DNA from: Pieris napi
Taxonomy: Eukaryota > Arthropoda > Insecta > Lepidoptera > Pieridae
NCBI RefSeq assembly: GCF_905475465.1
Contig: NC_062256.1
Coordinates: 8,751,662-8,815,661 of the forward strand
Reading direction: 5' to 3'
DNA length: 64,000 bases
The notes under the pieces were generated by a model. That model saw nothing but the letters and a program-made list of their open reading frames with translations. It was not told where the DNA came from and made no database searches. Shown here one piece after another: positions 35,104 through 46,593 of this stretch. The number at the start of each line of letters is the position of its first letter. Positions within the stretch are counted from its first letter, which is position 1. The position numbers and the translations under genes are program-made.

Positions 35104-35323
35104 TTTATTTTTATTCATGACGAAGGAGGACCGTGTAATTCTTTTTGTATGTCCATGAATAGCTCCTCCGACCGTGAAGTAGATGATCGACGGACAAATT
35201 ACTCGTATTTACAGCGAATTTATCCCATAGTGTGATAATCTTTGAAAAACGCGTTTTGGTTAAAACTCACCGGATCATCCATAGTTGCTACCCTCACTTT
35301 AAAATTTATTTATGTTTAGTTTT

Positions 35324-35449
35324 TTTTTTATTAATTTTTTATAGAATAGGAAGGCAAACAAGCATACGGGACGCCCAAAAAGGGCAAACAGCCCGTGGAT
35401 ACCCATTTTTAGTGGGTGCGATGCCGGCCTTTGAGGGAGGAGTATACTC
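35324..35449 (-). repeat. LINE family A 3' fragment, nested
   Basis: A T-run, atagaataggaaggcaaac, gatgccggcctttgagg; inserted in the family D UTR. Confidence 0.6.
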
Positions 35450-35452
35450 TTA

Positions 35453-35693
35453 GGGTGAGATCTATAGTGCGCACTTGGACTTTGCTCAGACTTTACTTAC
35501 GAAAAACACTAAGGTTAAACTATGATTTAGTATATTTATAGACATTTTAACGGTGAGATTAAGCTAAGCTCAAGCTAAGACAGAAATTGATGTTTCATTT
35601 CATGCAATACCTTCTTTATTATCCTTTAAAAAAGTAAAGAATGGTTATAGTTAAGTCTGAGCAAAGTCTAAGTGTGCTCTATAGATCTCACCC
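35453..35693. mobile_element. PIF/Harbinger-type MITE, TTA target duplication
   Basis: GGGTGAGATCTATAG ... CTATAGATCTCACCC with TTA at 35450-35452 and 35694-35696. Homology between the arms continues through cttggactttgctcagactt. 241 bp. Confidence 0.93.
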
Positions 35694-36152
35694 TTAGAGG
35701 TCGTATCTGTTTAACTTGTTATTTGCCTATAAGTGCCTGTCACATTAAATCTTTTAGTTTATTTTTCTTATACCAATATATTAGAGTGCCGTGCGTTGGT
35801 AAGCTTTTGTCAATAAAATAAAAAGGGAATTTACAAACAATGACAATACACAGTGTAGGAAGCAAATCTATTTTTTATCTTCTGAACTATGGTATTTAAG
35901 TGGCATTTGAATTTTACAGTGGAATTAATGCATACCTTTTGAAAATATATTTTTTCTCCAATGAAATTAAAAGAAACGCCACGTGTTAAAGAAAGACAGA
36001 TTAGTAAAATGTTTCCAGCCATTCATTTGCTTTCCTTTCTGTCAGAAAAAGGAAAAAAACTCGATAAAATTAATTACAAAAGTTCGGTAGCGGATGTTGT
36101 ATGGATAACTTCTGATGCAGATTAAATGAAACACTTCGTTTAAAGGGTTATA

Positions 36153-36821
36153 GGGATGTGAAAAAATAATCGATTAAAATCGGTTTGTTTTAAGTAAAAA
36201 TCGAGTTTTGTACGCGATTTTAATAATAAAAATAATCCATTAATAATCGATTCTTTTCATAAATGAAAATCAATCATAATCGATTTTTCATTCCGACATA
36301 ATGTCTGGTCTTTTATAACCCGGACCTCGAGTATTACGGATATTCGATATACATCGATGTTTACAATGCGATCATTGAATAGATCCGATGCTTTGAAGAT
36401 GTATGGATATACTCGATGCATTGATGTCTTTCTATAAAACATCGAAAGGGTGATACAACCAGTTAATTTCACAAAAACTCAAGTTTGAATTGAACACTAT
36501 AATTTAAAAGTAAAATACATAAATTTATTCAGCAGCACAAGGTTATAAAATATACAAACGACCACAAAAATACTGCAATGTCTTACTAAAAAGGCATACT
36601 CAGCATCTGTCAAATTTCACCTAAAATCTATCAAAACGAGATTAGGTTAATTTCAATTTTAATTATTCTAAAACTTTAATTTGTGTTTATAATTTCTATT
36701 GTTTATTTTTAATTAATAAAACCATGAAAAATAAAATATTTAAGGTTTCAAAAAATCTATTATTTTTTTAGGAAAAATCGATTATTTATTAATAGATTTT
36801 GTATGCAGAATGTCACATCCC
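36153..36821. mobile_element. inverted-ended element rich in ATCGAT motifs (hAT-like?)
   Basis: GGGATGTGA at 36153 and TCACATCCC ending 36821; near both ends aatcgattatt/aataatcgatt repeats. 669 bp. An 8-bp duplication was not found, so the hAT label is tentative. Confidence 0.55.
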
Positions 36822-37496
36822 AAGCTGGGTAACAACTGGCTTTAATTGTTAAAACATGAGATTATAACTAAGATTACTGGTTGCGACGCTAGATTAACAG
36901 AAAACTAACTTGACTTATTGAAGAGTTCGTAAATCTAAGTGACACTTATGTTGAACATTATCGGAAACGAGAATGTTAAATTGCAATTTATGAGTGTGTT
37001 CAAAACTAAAGGGCTATTAGCTTCGCGTCTGCGATGATTGTTTACATTTTGATTACGCTTTAAATTTTTTTGTTTACATAACTCAAGCAATGAAAAGAAC
37101 AATTTTAGCCGAACGACTGAAGTTTTTTTGGTGATATAAACTGCATATGTATATAAGAAACTATCTGTAAGCCGAAACATAAATATCCACTCTTAGACGT
37201 ATTACTATTAAACGTTTAGATTTAACAATTAAATACAATTCTCCATTAACAACTGTAGTAAAAAAATACTTAAAGAACATTTGTAAAAAGACTCCACGAT
37301 CGTAAACGTTTATCACCTACGTTAAACTGAAGTGCAGACATAAAATACCATTTTAGATTTAATTAAGATTTAAAAATCTCTTCTCACAAACGTTGTTCAT
37401 ATTTCTCTTGGCACGTGGCTATTCAGCGGGAACAGCTGACGGTGCGTGATACACCAACAGCTCGAAGAGTAAATATTATGTATGTGTGAATAGGTG
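36822..37496. other. unassigned AT-rich intron sequence
   Basis: No gene or repeat recognised. Confidence 0.35.
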
Positions 37497-37499
37497 TAA

Positions 37500-38212
37500 G
37501 GGTCGATTCGACCAAACTTCAATTTATACACGAGTAACTATACCAAGAATAATCTATTCCATGATTTAAATCTCGAGTAAATCCATAGTCGTTTGTCCAC
37601 GTAATCGATAGTATAATTGTGCTAGGAATAACAATACGCGAATAGCAAGAGAATGGTGAACGAAAATAAAACTCGGCAAATATATGTTGTTCTACAACGG
37701 GACAGTGTAAGAGCATGATGTCAACTCGATTTTGCCGTATTATAGTGTGAAAAAGTAGCTTTTAACAGGTGTCAAACGACAACAAAAAGTTTTTATTTCT
37801 TGTTTGTTTGAGGCTTTCGTCTAAAAAGGAACTTCTGTTGAGCCCAGTTGAATTTCATTCTAATATTATAGAAAATAAAAAATCTAAAAACAAATAAATA
37901 AATAATAAATTGTTTAAACGTTTCATTATACAATACTAGACTATTAATTTAGTGCGTTGCGTTGACTTGAAATTAAAACACAGAATACATATTTGTGAAA
38001 TGACAGAAATCAGCTGATTGGACTGACTGACGCCATTAAATTATTCTAGGAATAGCTGTTATTCCGTGCGAAACGGCGGTATAGTAGCAATTCCCGAATA
38101 AGCCCACTATTCTTAGAATTTGTAGTTGGTAAAACGTAAAATTGATTTACTCTCGATTAACTGACGATTTATTCTAAGATTAAGATTTACTCTTGTTTGG
38201 TCGAATCGACCC
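37500..38212. mobile_element. PIF/Harbinger-type MITE, TAA target duplication
   Basis: Ends GGGTCGATTCGACCAAAC and GTTTGGTCGAATCGACCC; TAA at 37497-37499 and 38213-38215. The TIR itself is nearly palindromic. 713 bp, non-coding. Confidence 0.92.
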
Positions 38213-38224
38213 TAAGTAGTATTT

Positions 38225-38430
38225 AAGATCTTAGCGTGCGTCTACATCTGGCGAATGCGTCGCGAATGTGCAGCTGCGCGCGTGCTGTCACGGCAATGGG
38301 TTAGTGCGCCTCTTTGGCGCAACTCACGCAAGGCTCGTAAAAGGCGCTCGAGCGGTGCGCGATCTGCGCGCACTCAGTTCTCGCGCTTACAGTTCCGTTT
38401 ACTGTCTCAGCACAAAGACATTCAAAATTA
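38225..38430. repeat. GC-rich repeat fragment
   Basis: agcgtgcgtctacatctggcg...gctgcgcgcgtgctgtcacgg...ctcgagcggtgcgcgatctg; looks like one end of a GC-rich MITE, with no matching inverted end. Confidence 0.45.
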
Positions 38431-38668
38431 CGATCTAGCTTAACTTGAGACTAGTAAGTAATTTAAGTCTAACTTACTAAAAAGGATATTTAACATAAGA
38501 AAGTGTCTAATAACAGAACTTTCAGTCTCTATTAAGGGGAAGATACACTCTTGTGTCTATGGCAGAATTATAAATCGGTAATCCGGGAGCTTCTTGTCGT
38601 GTGTGAGACATTTCTCAAATCATTTTGCAATGGATAACAGTGAGATTGAACTGTAAGTCGTTATTCCA

Positions 38669-38848
38669 GCCTTGCGATTCTGTAACTCACTTTTAGAACT
38701 CTCACAGCGGTTTTCGCAGCGGCGGTCTTGCTCAAATTAGTCGTGAAGCAGTCATTTTACGATTTGGCATTCTGATAAGGTGGGAGCTTGAAGTTTATTG
38801 TTTACGCCGCTGTGAGAGTTCGAAAAGTGAGTTACAGAATCGCAAGGC
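38669..38848. mobile_element. short MITE, GCCTTGCGATTCTGTAACTC family
   Basis: Inverted arms GCCTTGCGATTCTGTAACTC and its reverse continue through cacttt..gaactctcacagcgg. 180 bp. Half-copies at 19450-19543 and 30111-30183. Confidence 0.85.
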
Positions 38849-38852
38849 AGTA

Positions 38853-38980
38853 CTAGTTTTCCTGGCTTGGAAATCAGTATAACTATCGCAACTTTCCACA
38901 TATTAGGAACATATTGAAGTCGTAGAATAATGAATGTGGTATCGATCAAACACAATAAGGATCGCATAAATTGGATGACG
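38853..38980 (-). pseudogene. LINE reverse transcriptase fragment (RT0-1 region)
   Basis: The minus frame reads LRLQYVPNMWKVAIVILISKPGK, matching the ..YFP..WK.A.II.I.KPGK segment of jockey-like RTs. It is cut off at the MITE. Confidence 0.75.
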
Positions 38981-39194
38981 CATTGCCGCGCCCTAATTGT
39001 TTACCATGCCCACTATTCACTATTGAGTTATCATTGACGTCAGACAGTTGTAACTTTAGTAGATATTTTATTTTCCATCAAAGAAAAAAAGGTCTTTACC
39101 GTTGGACTTTCCCATTTGGAAAAGTAACCTTTTGGGGTCATCGTTTCTTAAATTTTTCATTTCCCTTTATGTATTTTTTTAGTTTATAAGGAAA

Positions 39195-39512
39195 CTAGCT
39201 GACCCGACAAACGTTGTTTAGCCATTTATATTATTTTTAAGAAACATTGTTTTAGTTCAATATAAATAACTATCTGCTATAATAAAAAATAGGGGTTGAT
39301 CGTAGAGGGGTGAAAATTAAGGGTATCATAAAAAAATAAAAAAATTATACAAAAAATAAAAAAAATTTTTAGGGTGGACACCCCTTATCTTTTAGGGGTT
39401 TGAAAATACATAGTAGCCGATTCTCAGACTTACTGAATATGCATAAAAAATTTCATAAGAATCGGAGGAGTATGGGAACGAACATTGTGATACGAGAATT
39501 TTATATATTAGA
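39195..39512 (-). mobile_element. Helitron, family H-c
   Basis: A|CTAGCTGACCCGACAAACG at left; acgagaattttatatattagA|T at right. Confidence 0.85.
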
Positions 39513-39521
39513 TGTGCTGTG

Positions 39522-39857
39522 CTTTAGATTGCTACAACCCGGAGTGGTGAATAATTTCTGTAATTTAAAAAATAAATAGCCAACTGTGTGAAAATAAATA
39601 GCCAGCTGTGTGAAAATAAATAGCCAACTGTGTGAAAATAAATAGCCAACTGTGTGAAAATAAATAGCCAGCTGTGTGAAAATAAATAGCCAACTGTGTG
39701 AAAATAAATAGCCAACTGTGTGAAAATAAATAGCCAACTGTGTGAAAATAAATAGCCAGCTGTGTGAAGCCTAGCTATGCTGTATTATAATAAAGAAAAG
39801 CATTACAATTCATATGTTATATATACCACCACCACTCCGGGTTGTAGCAATCTAAAG
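39522..39857. mobile_element. perfect 28-bp inverted repeat enclosing a minisatellite
   Basis: 39522-39549 and 39830-39857 are exact reverse complements (core GATTGCTACAACCCGGAGTG). Between them lies a 22-bp tandem array and about 60 bp of unique sequence. No target duplication is obvious. Confidence 0.85.
39571..39768. repeat. 22-bp minisatellite, 9 units
   Basis: The unit AATAAATAGCCAACTGTGTG plus AA occurs nine times with only an A/G variant (caactg/cagctg). As 22 is not a multiple of 3, all reverse frames are open and give a spurious periodic peptide. Confidence 0.97.
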
Positions 39858-39869
39858 GTTCAAATTTTA

Positions 39870-40060
39870 AATCTGGCGTGTACTTTAGTAATCTGTGATT
39901 GTGTTTGTAATTAAATTGCTCCTGACATGGTTGGACAGATTTTGATTAAATTTGTTGTGCATTCAAGTGGTATTGAGAATTAAAGTTTTCCCAATACTTT
40001 TTTATGTTATAAAATTTTGTATTCAAGACGTGTTGGATAACGGCTGTCGGGTCCGCTATT
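39870..40060 (+). repeat. Helitron 3' end, probable
   Basis: ataacggctgtcgggtccgct at 40037-40057 resembles H-b/H-c 3' ends but lacks the final AG. Confidence 0.35.
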
Positions 40061-40176
40061 ATTAGCATATATTAACTCTAATCACACCATAGTGTTAACA
40101 ACAACCGTTTATAAAAAGTTTTGTTTCGGATTTTAATGTCTGAGTAACGATTAAAATCTTAAATTTTTCAAAAATG

Positions 40177-40790
40177 ATCCTACCAAATACTAACTATGTT
40201 CCTCACATCAACACTAACTATCCAAAAATCTCAGATTTGTATCGTGCAGCCCGGACATACAACGACCAATATTTAAGCCTTGACTTGTTTAAGTTATCGC
40301 GGAATATGCTTCTTGTATTAAGAATATCCATAGTAATTACCTGCATCATGAGCATACCCACCATTCACATACATACCCTCTCTTTTACACCATCACACAT
40401 CACAGCCAAATTAGGTATTGCATAGTAAAATGTATTGAATAATTTTTATTGCTTTTTTCCTAAATGTTTGAACCTTTTTGTAAATATTATGTAAAGAAAA
40501 AACTTTTTAACCGGATTAAAGTTATGTGTTATTATAAAGTTACAATTATTTAACATTATTTTAAATTTATCCGACGTTTCGCGTGCTTTACAGCGTGCGT
40601 GGTCACGGTGACTATTTATAATAATACATAACTTTAATCCGGTTAAAAAGTTTTTTCTTTAAATGTGTAAAGGTTATGTTAATCAAAGACAATACTAAAT
40701 ATTATGTATTTCATCTTTGGCTATATTTTAGTTTAACTGTTTGTATATAAATATATTCGAATTACGAAATAAATAAATACATCCCTAAGT
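40177..40790 (+). repeat. LINE 3' end, family C, interrupted
   Basis: Remnant coding SDLYRAARTYNDQYLSLDLF then the UTR (gcttttttcctaaatgtttgaacc, tatttcatctttggctatat) ending attacgaaataaataaata. Interrupted by the 40494-40695 insertion. Confidence 0.65.
40494..40695. mobile_element. hairpin-bearing insertion with 13-bp target duplication
   Basis: TAAATATTATGTA at 40481-40493 and 40696-40708. Inside, inverted arms 40494-40538 and 40617-40660 (actttttaaccggattaaag) enclose the block gacgtttcgcgtgctttac and ggtcacggtgac, a motif common in lepidopteran repeats; a diverged copy is near 12620. Confidence 0.8.
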
Positions 40791-41037
40791 ACTGCAATCC
40801 GGTTATAATGAGAAAAATCTCCGTTGCGTAAATCACATATAGTTATCGAAAGGTCAAAGGGTTACGACTCCATTCCATTTGCCTGAATTGCCTCGATCGC
40901 AGTATTTTCGGTTACATGAATGAGAATCGACCAATAGGCCACTTCTCTCCTTAAATATTATATATTCTCCGTCAGTTATTTAAGATTACTATTATCTGTA
41001 GTATATACTACTATTATAACCTAAAAATAATAATAAA

Positions 41038-41261
41038 GAATCAGTAGTGCTACAACCTTTTTAGGTTCTGGCCTCAGATTTCTGTACCTGTTTCATAAAC
41101 ATTTGTCAATCTAGTAGGCAAGAAGGTGTTTCCTTACGATGTTTTCCTTCATCGTTCGAGCGAATGTTAAATGCGCACATAGAAAGAAAGTCCTTGTGCA
41201 TAGATCGAATCTACAATCTCAGATATGAGTGTCGCACACTGGAGCCACTAGGCCAACACAG
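41038..41261 (-). mobile_element. SINE family 1
   Basis: cagtagtgctacaacctttt tail, ggagccactaggccaacac head; internal deletion before gtttccttacgatg. Confidence 0.8.
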
Positions 41262-41671
41262 TTTCTAACCTATAATTAATACCTGTTTAACCTACTAAAA
41301 ATGTCTGCCAATGATAGAATAAGATATATCCACTTACAGTACTTTAGTAGGTGGGAAGTGTATGTTCCTATCACCACTCTGTCTTTATTATGTTGTTATA
41401 AGTTAAGCGTTTGTTTTACTTATAATTTCTTTCTTTCTCGTCACGAGAAGCATATTGTACTGCAAAGTAGTCACTCACAGTGATTTAGGATACCAACCAA
41501 GGATACTAACTTCTACTCCTCTTAAGGAAGATTTTTTTATAGACAGCAATGCTCGCTTCCCGTAGCGTTCCGGCAACGCGGAAGCGCATGCAAGAAATTA
41601 GGATCCTCTATCCAATTACGCATGTCTGGGATGTTCTGAAGAGTAAGATCAGTGCAACCTGCTTCACTAAA
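41262..41671. other. unassigned intron sequence
   Basis: No feature recognised. Confidence 0.35.
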
Positions 41672-41945
41672 CTTAAATTTTTTTTTATGTAATAGGAGGC
41701 AAACGGGCAGGAGGCTCACCTGATGTTAAGTGATACCACCGCCCATGGACACTTACAATGCCGGAAGGCTCGCAAGTGCGTTGCCAGCCTTTCAAGAATT
41801 TGTACGCTCTTTTCTTGAAGGACCCTAAGTCGAATTGGTTCGGAAATACTTCAGTGGGCAGCTGGTTCCACATAGTGGTGGTGCGCGGCAAAAACTGCCT
41901 AAGAAAACACTCAGTTGTGGAACGACGGACGTCGAGGTGATACGG
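41672..41945 (-). repeat. LINE family A C-terminus and 3' end, longest minus copy
   Basis: The minus frame reads TTTMWNQLPTEVFPNQFDLG then SFKKRAYKFLKG, the canonical LINE ORF2 end (W..LP..VFP......FK......L). 3' end towards the T-run at 41679. Confidence 0.85.
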
Positions 41946-42207
41946 ATGGTATTTTAATTAGCTAAAAAGAGTCATTGCAGAAGTGGGAACGTATTCCTCA
42001 AAACGTTGTTAAAAACATCGTGAAAGCATGACCCGTGTTATTTACATTTGGCAACTTTATTTGATTTATAAAAGTAAAGAAATCTTCTTGTCATTTTATG
42101 CCAACCACCTATCCTTGCCATGTACATCGGTTTTACAGAATCCATCAAACATTTACTTAAAAAAACCATAATTCACATCACGCGTATTAATTCACACGAT
42201 ACGTATA

Positions 42208-42366
42208 CTCAAACTCAAAATAACTTAATTCATATAGGTAACCAAGTAAATGAACGTCAACAGAAAATATGTTAAATTTATTCTAAATTTACATTTACTA
42301 CCAGTTCGCAAGTCAAGGGCGTAGAGCGGGCAAGAAGTACTGGCAAGAAACTCTCCGCCACTCTTT
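42208..42366 (-). repeat. LINE family B 3' tail
   Basis: ttcatataggtaaccaagtaaatgaacg, ctaccagttcgcaagtcaagg, ggcaagaaactctccgcc. Confidence 0.8.
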
Positions 42367-42949
42367 CTGAGTCATACAAATGGTATGTTTGTAAGACCAT
42401 AAATATTTGACTACGTTAGACAATTAAATTTTATTAAATTAAATGAAATCGACCATAGAACGTAAATTTCCTTCTCTGTTTTTTCGCAGAGTTTATATAC
42501 AATTCACTATATACCTATTATAACATCAGTATGCGACAGTACGGGAAATGTATTTCCGTTAACACTGGTTTAAGAGCGTCAGATTGTCTCAGTACTTTGG
42601 CATTCTACCAAACGCACTTTTAGTATTAACATTGTTCAATTAATCCCAGCTTACATCTTACAAACGCTATTATGTTATTGAATGAATTTAATTATAGACT
42701 ATTAATTAATTGTTATTTCTTGTCAGTCTAAATATAGAAGAGATTCCGTTTGAAACAATTGAAGTTCTCGAATTTATGAATGAATGACGCAAGTACAGTC
42801 GCTTGAATTTTTAAACTGTATTACGTAAGTAACTCTAGTAATTTGAAATATACACTATTATTAACAAACCATAATGTTAAGAACTAGTTTACACCAAGTA
42901 TTGCTTTGGATTAGATGTCTCTGAGTAAATATTAAAATTCTTCTCTTCT

Positions 42950-43425
42950 TCTTCTCTTCCTTTTCTCTTCTTTTAGTGCCTCTCCATCACTGGAGGTTGG
43001 CCGACAGTCTCTTGAAGCGTGTCTTGTCCAGTGCCAGATGCTCAACTCTTCCGCAGTTGCAATACCCGTCCACTCCCTAACGTTGTGAAGCCATGATTTC
43101 TTCCTTCTACCAACACGCCATTACAGATTTTACCCATTTAAATTAATTGAAGGAGGTGGTAGCGGTCATGGCGTAACACGTGGCGCAGTTACGCAACTTT
43201 CCGTTGTTTAAGGTTCTGCATAAGTTTTTTCGGCATTCCAAATCGTTTCAGAACCTTCTGGATCCAGCTTATACAAAGCATGCGATAGCACCACATCTTA
43301 AATGCTTCTAAGCGCCGGCGGATATCTTTAATTGTCCAAGCTTCACAGCCGTACAGAACAATTGGCCAATTCAAAATGATTAAACCCACCAAATACACTT
43401 TCCTAAGAACTGTAGCTATTCGGTT
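42950..43425 (-). pseudogene. LINE ORF2 C-terminal region, broken
   Basis: The minus frame reads VLYGCEAWTIKDIRRRLEAF then KMWCYRMLCISWIQKV, the RTE/CR1-like segment YG.E.W......LE.F..W..R..L.I.W. The continuation (about 42960-43140) is in other frames. Confidence 0.8.
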
Positions 43426-43784
43426 AAAATCAGAAAATCACATATATTTATATTATTCATTGAAAACACAATTACTATTTTTGTTGTGGAATCTCGCTGT
43501 TAGCCTTAAGTGGGCTTAAGCTTGGCCGAATTGGCGTCTCCGACGAGACTCGGACCTCGGCTTATTTTACTAAAATTAATTCAGGGTACAAAAGTATTTG
43601 TTTTCGCCTTACAATGGAATTGAAAATGATACGAGAATGTAAGTGCGTGCTCCTATTTCACCATGCCTCCTGCTGATAGAGGACAAATCTTTGTTTTTAA
43701 TTTATTTTATTATTATTTATTACTTAAGATGTCATGTGTAACATGGTATAATGGTTGCATCTCCTTACAAACATTGTGTAAAAA

Positions 43785-43955
43785 AAACTTGGCGATTTCA
43801 AAAAGTGGCGGAGAGTTTATTGCCAGTTCTTCTCTTCCGTTCTACGCCCTTGATTTGAGAACTGGCAGTAAATGTAAAATTAGAAGCATTTCATATAATT
43901 TTTTTATGACGTTCATAGGTGTACATTGTGTTACCTATATGAATAAATGATTTTG
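43785..43955 (+). repeat. LINE family B 3' tail
   Basis: Frame KSGGEFIASSSLPFYALDLR in plus; gacgttcataggtgtac; ends tgaataaatgattttgaatttgattt. Confidence 0.8.
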
Positions 43956-44329
43956 AATTTGATTTTTTTTTAATTATTATTTTAAAGAAAAAATACCTTT
44001 TCATGCGTTTTATTCTATGGTAATAATAAATCATCGCCGCTACCACATACGGTTTTGAGTCGATTATAGTCGTTACTTTATTCATTTTTATAGACATTTA
44101 GGTCATATTATGTATCATTTTATAGACATTTTTATAGATCGGATTTGGATTTTTTAGTAAGACACTATCACAGTACAATCAAGATGTTTTCCAGAACTTT
44201 GGAGATTTATGAAAATTCAAAATATAAAAATTTCGATGTACTTTTTAATCTAATCAAAGTACTTAACTCGTAATTCATTAAAAAAAATATTTCAAAAAAA
44301 GATTGTACAATGTGTCTCATAACCAAAGG

Positions 44330-44455
44330 AAAGTTTCTTGCCAGTTCTTCTTGCCTGCTCTACGCCCTTGACTTGCGAACTGGTAGTAAATGTAAATTTA
44401 CAATTAATTTAACTTCTTTTTTGACGTTCATAAGTGTACTAGTTTAGTTTTGAGT
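44330..44455 (+). repeat. LINE family B 3' tail
   Basis: ttcttgccagttcttcttgcc, ctacgcccttgacttgcgaac, ttgacgttcataagtgtac. Confidence 0.75.
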
Positions 44456-44814
44456 TTGAAACACGTTAATATAATAAAACCGTCATCGTCCAATCCATGG
44501 CCTGGTGAATACACAAAAATTCATTCAGTAATTTTATCGCAAAGATATAGGAAGGATACATGCGAAGGATATAATACCATTCTTATTTCGAGAGTATTAT
44601 GTATGCATTGAACAAGGACCACTGACTTTCGGATAAATTACATTTTGCCTTCGTATATGGGAAAGTATTATTTCGCAATTCCATATTAAAGAAAGTTCAA
44701 GTGAAGAGAAGAGTGTAAAACATATGTATATAGGTATTAACAATATTCGTAACCTACATATATAATAATAATCCAAATATATATTTATATTTAAAAATTA
44801 ATAAATTTAAAAAG

Positions 44815-45155
44815 TTTGGTCCCTCTGGCAGTGTATCTTTATCGCTTGCAGCATTTCCTCGCTGCATTGCGATACTTATTCTTTGAGCCAGGAAAGCACC
44901 AGCTCTGGGGTCACCGGTACTATCTACCAGGCGCCAACTTTTTTTAATTAGAACCTGTGCACTTGAACCCCACGGCCCAAGAGTCTCTACTCCAAAGGGG
45001 ACAAAATCGAAGTTGGAGGAAAGACTCATTTATTTGAGCCGTTTGTTATTTTCCGCCTGCTCTGCGGCCGCCCCAGCTTTTTTGCTTGTCTGAGGAGGGA
45101 GACAGAGCATCCCATAGCCCGTCTCATCCTCCAAGGGATCAACGACATCAAAGTC
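44815..45155 (-). pseudogene. LINE C-terminus (FVPFGVETLGPWG type)
   Basis: The minus frame reads DFVPFGVETLGPWGSSAQVL ... RLVDSTGDPRAGAFLAQRIS ... QRGNAAS, the conserved C-terminal segment of a lepidopteran retroelement RT ORF. A stop separates it from an upstream in-phase piece (DPLEDETGYG). Confidence 0.7.
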
Positions 45156-45159
45156 AAAT

Positions 45160-45300
45160 CATTTATTTCAGTTAGACCACCTAAAATGGCACCTTTGAAC
45201 GTCAAATAAAATATAAAGAAGATTCTAGTTGCCACTTCCAAAAGGTAGTTTCGTGTGGAGAAGAATGGGCAAGAAACTCCACACTTACTCTTTTAAAATA
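45160..45300 (-). repeat. LINE 3' tail
   Basis: tcaaatcatttatttcagttag, aaaatggcacctttgaacgtc, gggcaagaaactccacac. Confidence 0.6.
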
Positions 45301-45743
45301 GGTTTACAATATTTTGTTTACATTAGTTAAATCATTATATGTGAAGACGATGTACTCTTAGAATAAAGCTACTATACTAAAAAAGTTAGTATACATTCCA
45401 TCCGGCCGCTTGCCATCGTCTTTAGCAATGCCTGTTGGCTTCAAAATGGCTGGAAAATTGACGGAGGCAAGCGACCGGCGTGTCGTTGAGAGCGGCGTAG
45501 TAGAAAAACAACCTGCACTCTTTTCGCAATTGAGGCCATGGTTTACAAGGCTACTAGTGTGTGTGGCTTTTCAAGTTGGGGTTATTTTTTTTGTTAAAAC
45601 CGCGCTGAACCTTTAGTATGACAAAAGCTTTGTCTAAAAGCTACCTTAAACATACGACGACACAAAGTAAAAAATCACAATTTAATTATACACTTTGCTC
45701 TAAATTATACAAGTCATATATCAAGAACTTGGCAATATTCTAA

Positions 45744-45982
45744 GGGTCTGTTTCACAATTTACGGATAAGTTGTGCATAAGTTCCAAGTTAGCTATTTAT
45801 TACTTATTGGCAGGATAAACACTATTATTGCGTTTCACGACTGTCAGATAGCGCTATTCGTCACATAAAGTCCATCATAAGTTATGAGTGGATGAAGTGT
45901 CAAATAGCACAATTTATCTTCCAAATAACTTATGTGTTGCATAGCTATTTGGTACTTTATCCATACATTGTGAAACAGACCC
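45744..45982. mobile_element. PIF/Harbinger-type MITE, TAA target duplication
   Basis: GGGTCTGTTTCACAAT ... ATTGTGAAACAGACCC with TAA at 45741-45743 and 45983-45985. Subterminal ataagttgtgcataagt-type repeats. 239 bp. Confidence 0.93.
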
Positions 45983-45985
45983 TAA

Positions 45986-46590
45986 AGGTGATATCAGACG
46001 GTTCACTCGAATGATTGTTCACTCGAGTGAATGCTTCATTTTTTTTCATTCTATGTTCACACGGCTTAGACGAAATGATACAGAAATGAACATTCATTGT
46101 TCTTTCTTTTAAATATGTCATCGAATGAAGTCGTACGTCTTGGAATTAGTTTAATTTGTGATCATTTTATCAAAGAGTTGACAAAAAAGAAGCAAAGAAA
46201 ACGTCGACGGTGGTGGGTGCGACCATGGATTGAAAGAAGAAATTTATTTAAAAAAAAAAGTAATGTATTTTGATCGTTCCACTTGAACACCATTTTGCCG
46301 CATGAAAATAATATAATAACACACAGAAAAAAAAGCTATAATAAAAATAACACGAAACAAAATGGCCGAATCCGAATGAACGTTCTCTCAGTATTCAGAC
46401 CGTTCATTTCTCGTTCATTCGGAGTGGGAATGAAAGATACCGGATGCCAATATCCAACACTGTTGGATCGGTTCACTAATGAATTCATTCGGCACTCGTG
46501 TTTCATTTTTTGTTCAGACATTTCATTTCGAGTGAAATGTACCGAATGAAAGGTGAAAATGAACAAAAAATGAACCGTCTGATATCACCT
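45986..46590. mobile_element. PIF/Harbinger-type MITE, TAA target duplication
   Basis: AGGTGATATCAGACGGTTCA ... TGAACCGTCTGATATCACCT with TAA at 45983-45985 (shared with the previous MITE) and 46591-46593. The interior is rich in ATTCGGT.CATTTCA and its inverse. 605 bp. Confidence 0.93.
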
Positions 46591-46593
46591 TAA

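Larger units (their letters stand above)
35222..35822 (+). repeat. LINE 3' UTR (family D) interrupted by two insertions
   Basis: aaacgcgttttggttaaaactcacc (35240) and cctataagtgcctgtcac...gcgttggtaagcttttgtcaataaa (35730-35820) match 62370-62625. They are separated by a LINE A fragment and a MITE. Confidence 0.65.

Noticed and set aside
39501..39737. Repetitive membrane-like peptide on the minus strand
   Set aside because: It is the translation of the 22-bp minisatellite. All frames stay open because the unit has no stop, and there are no other coding signs.
46283..46566. Overlapping ORFs on both strands (88 and 76 codons)
   Set aside because: They lie inside the TAA-flanked MITE 45986-46590 and are by-products of its inverted ATTCATTT-type repeats.
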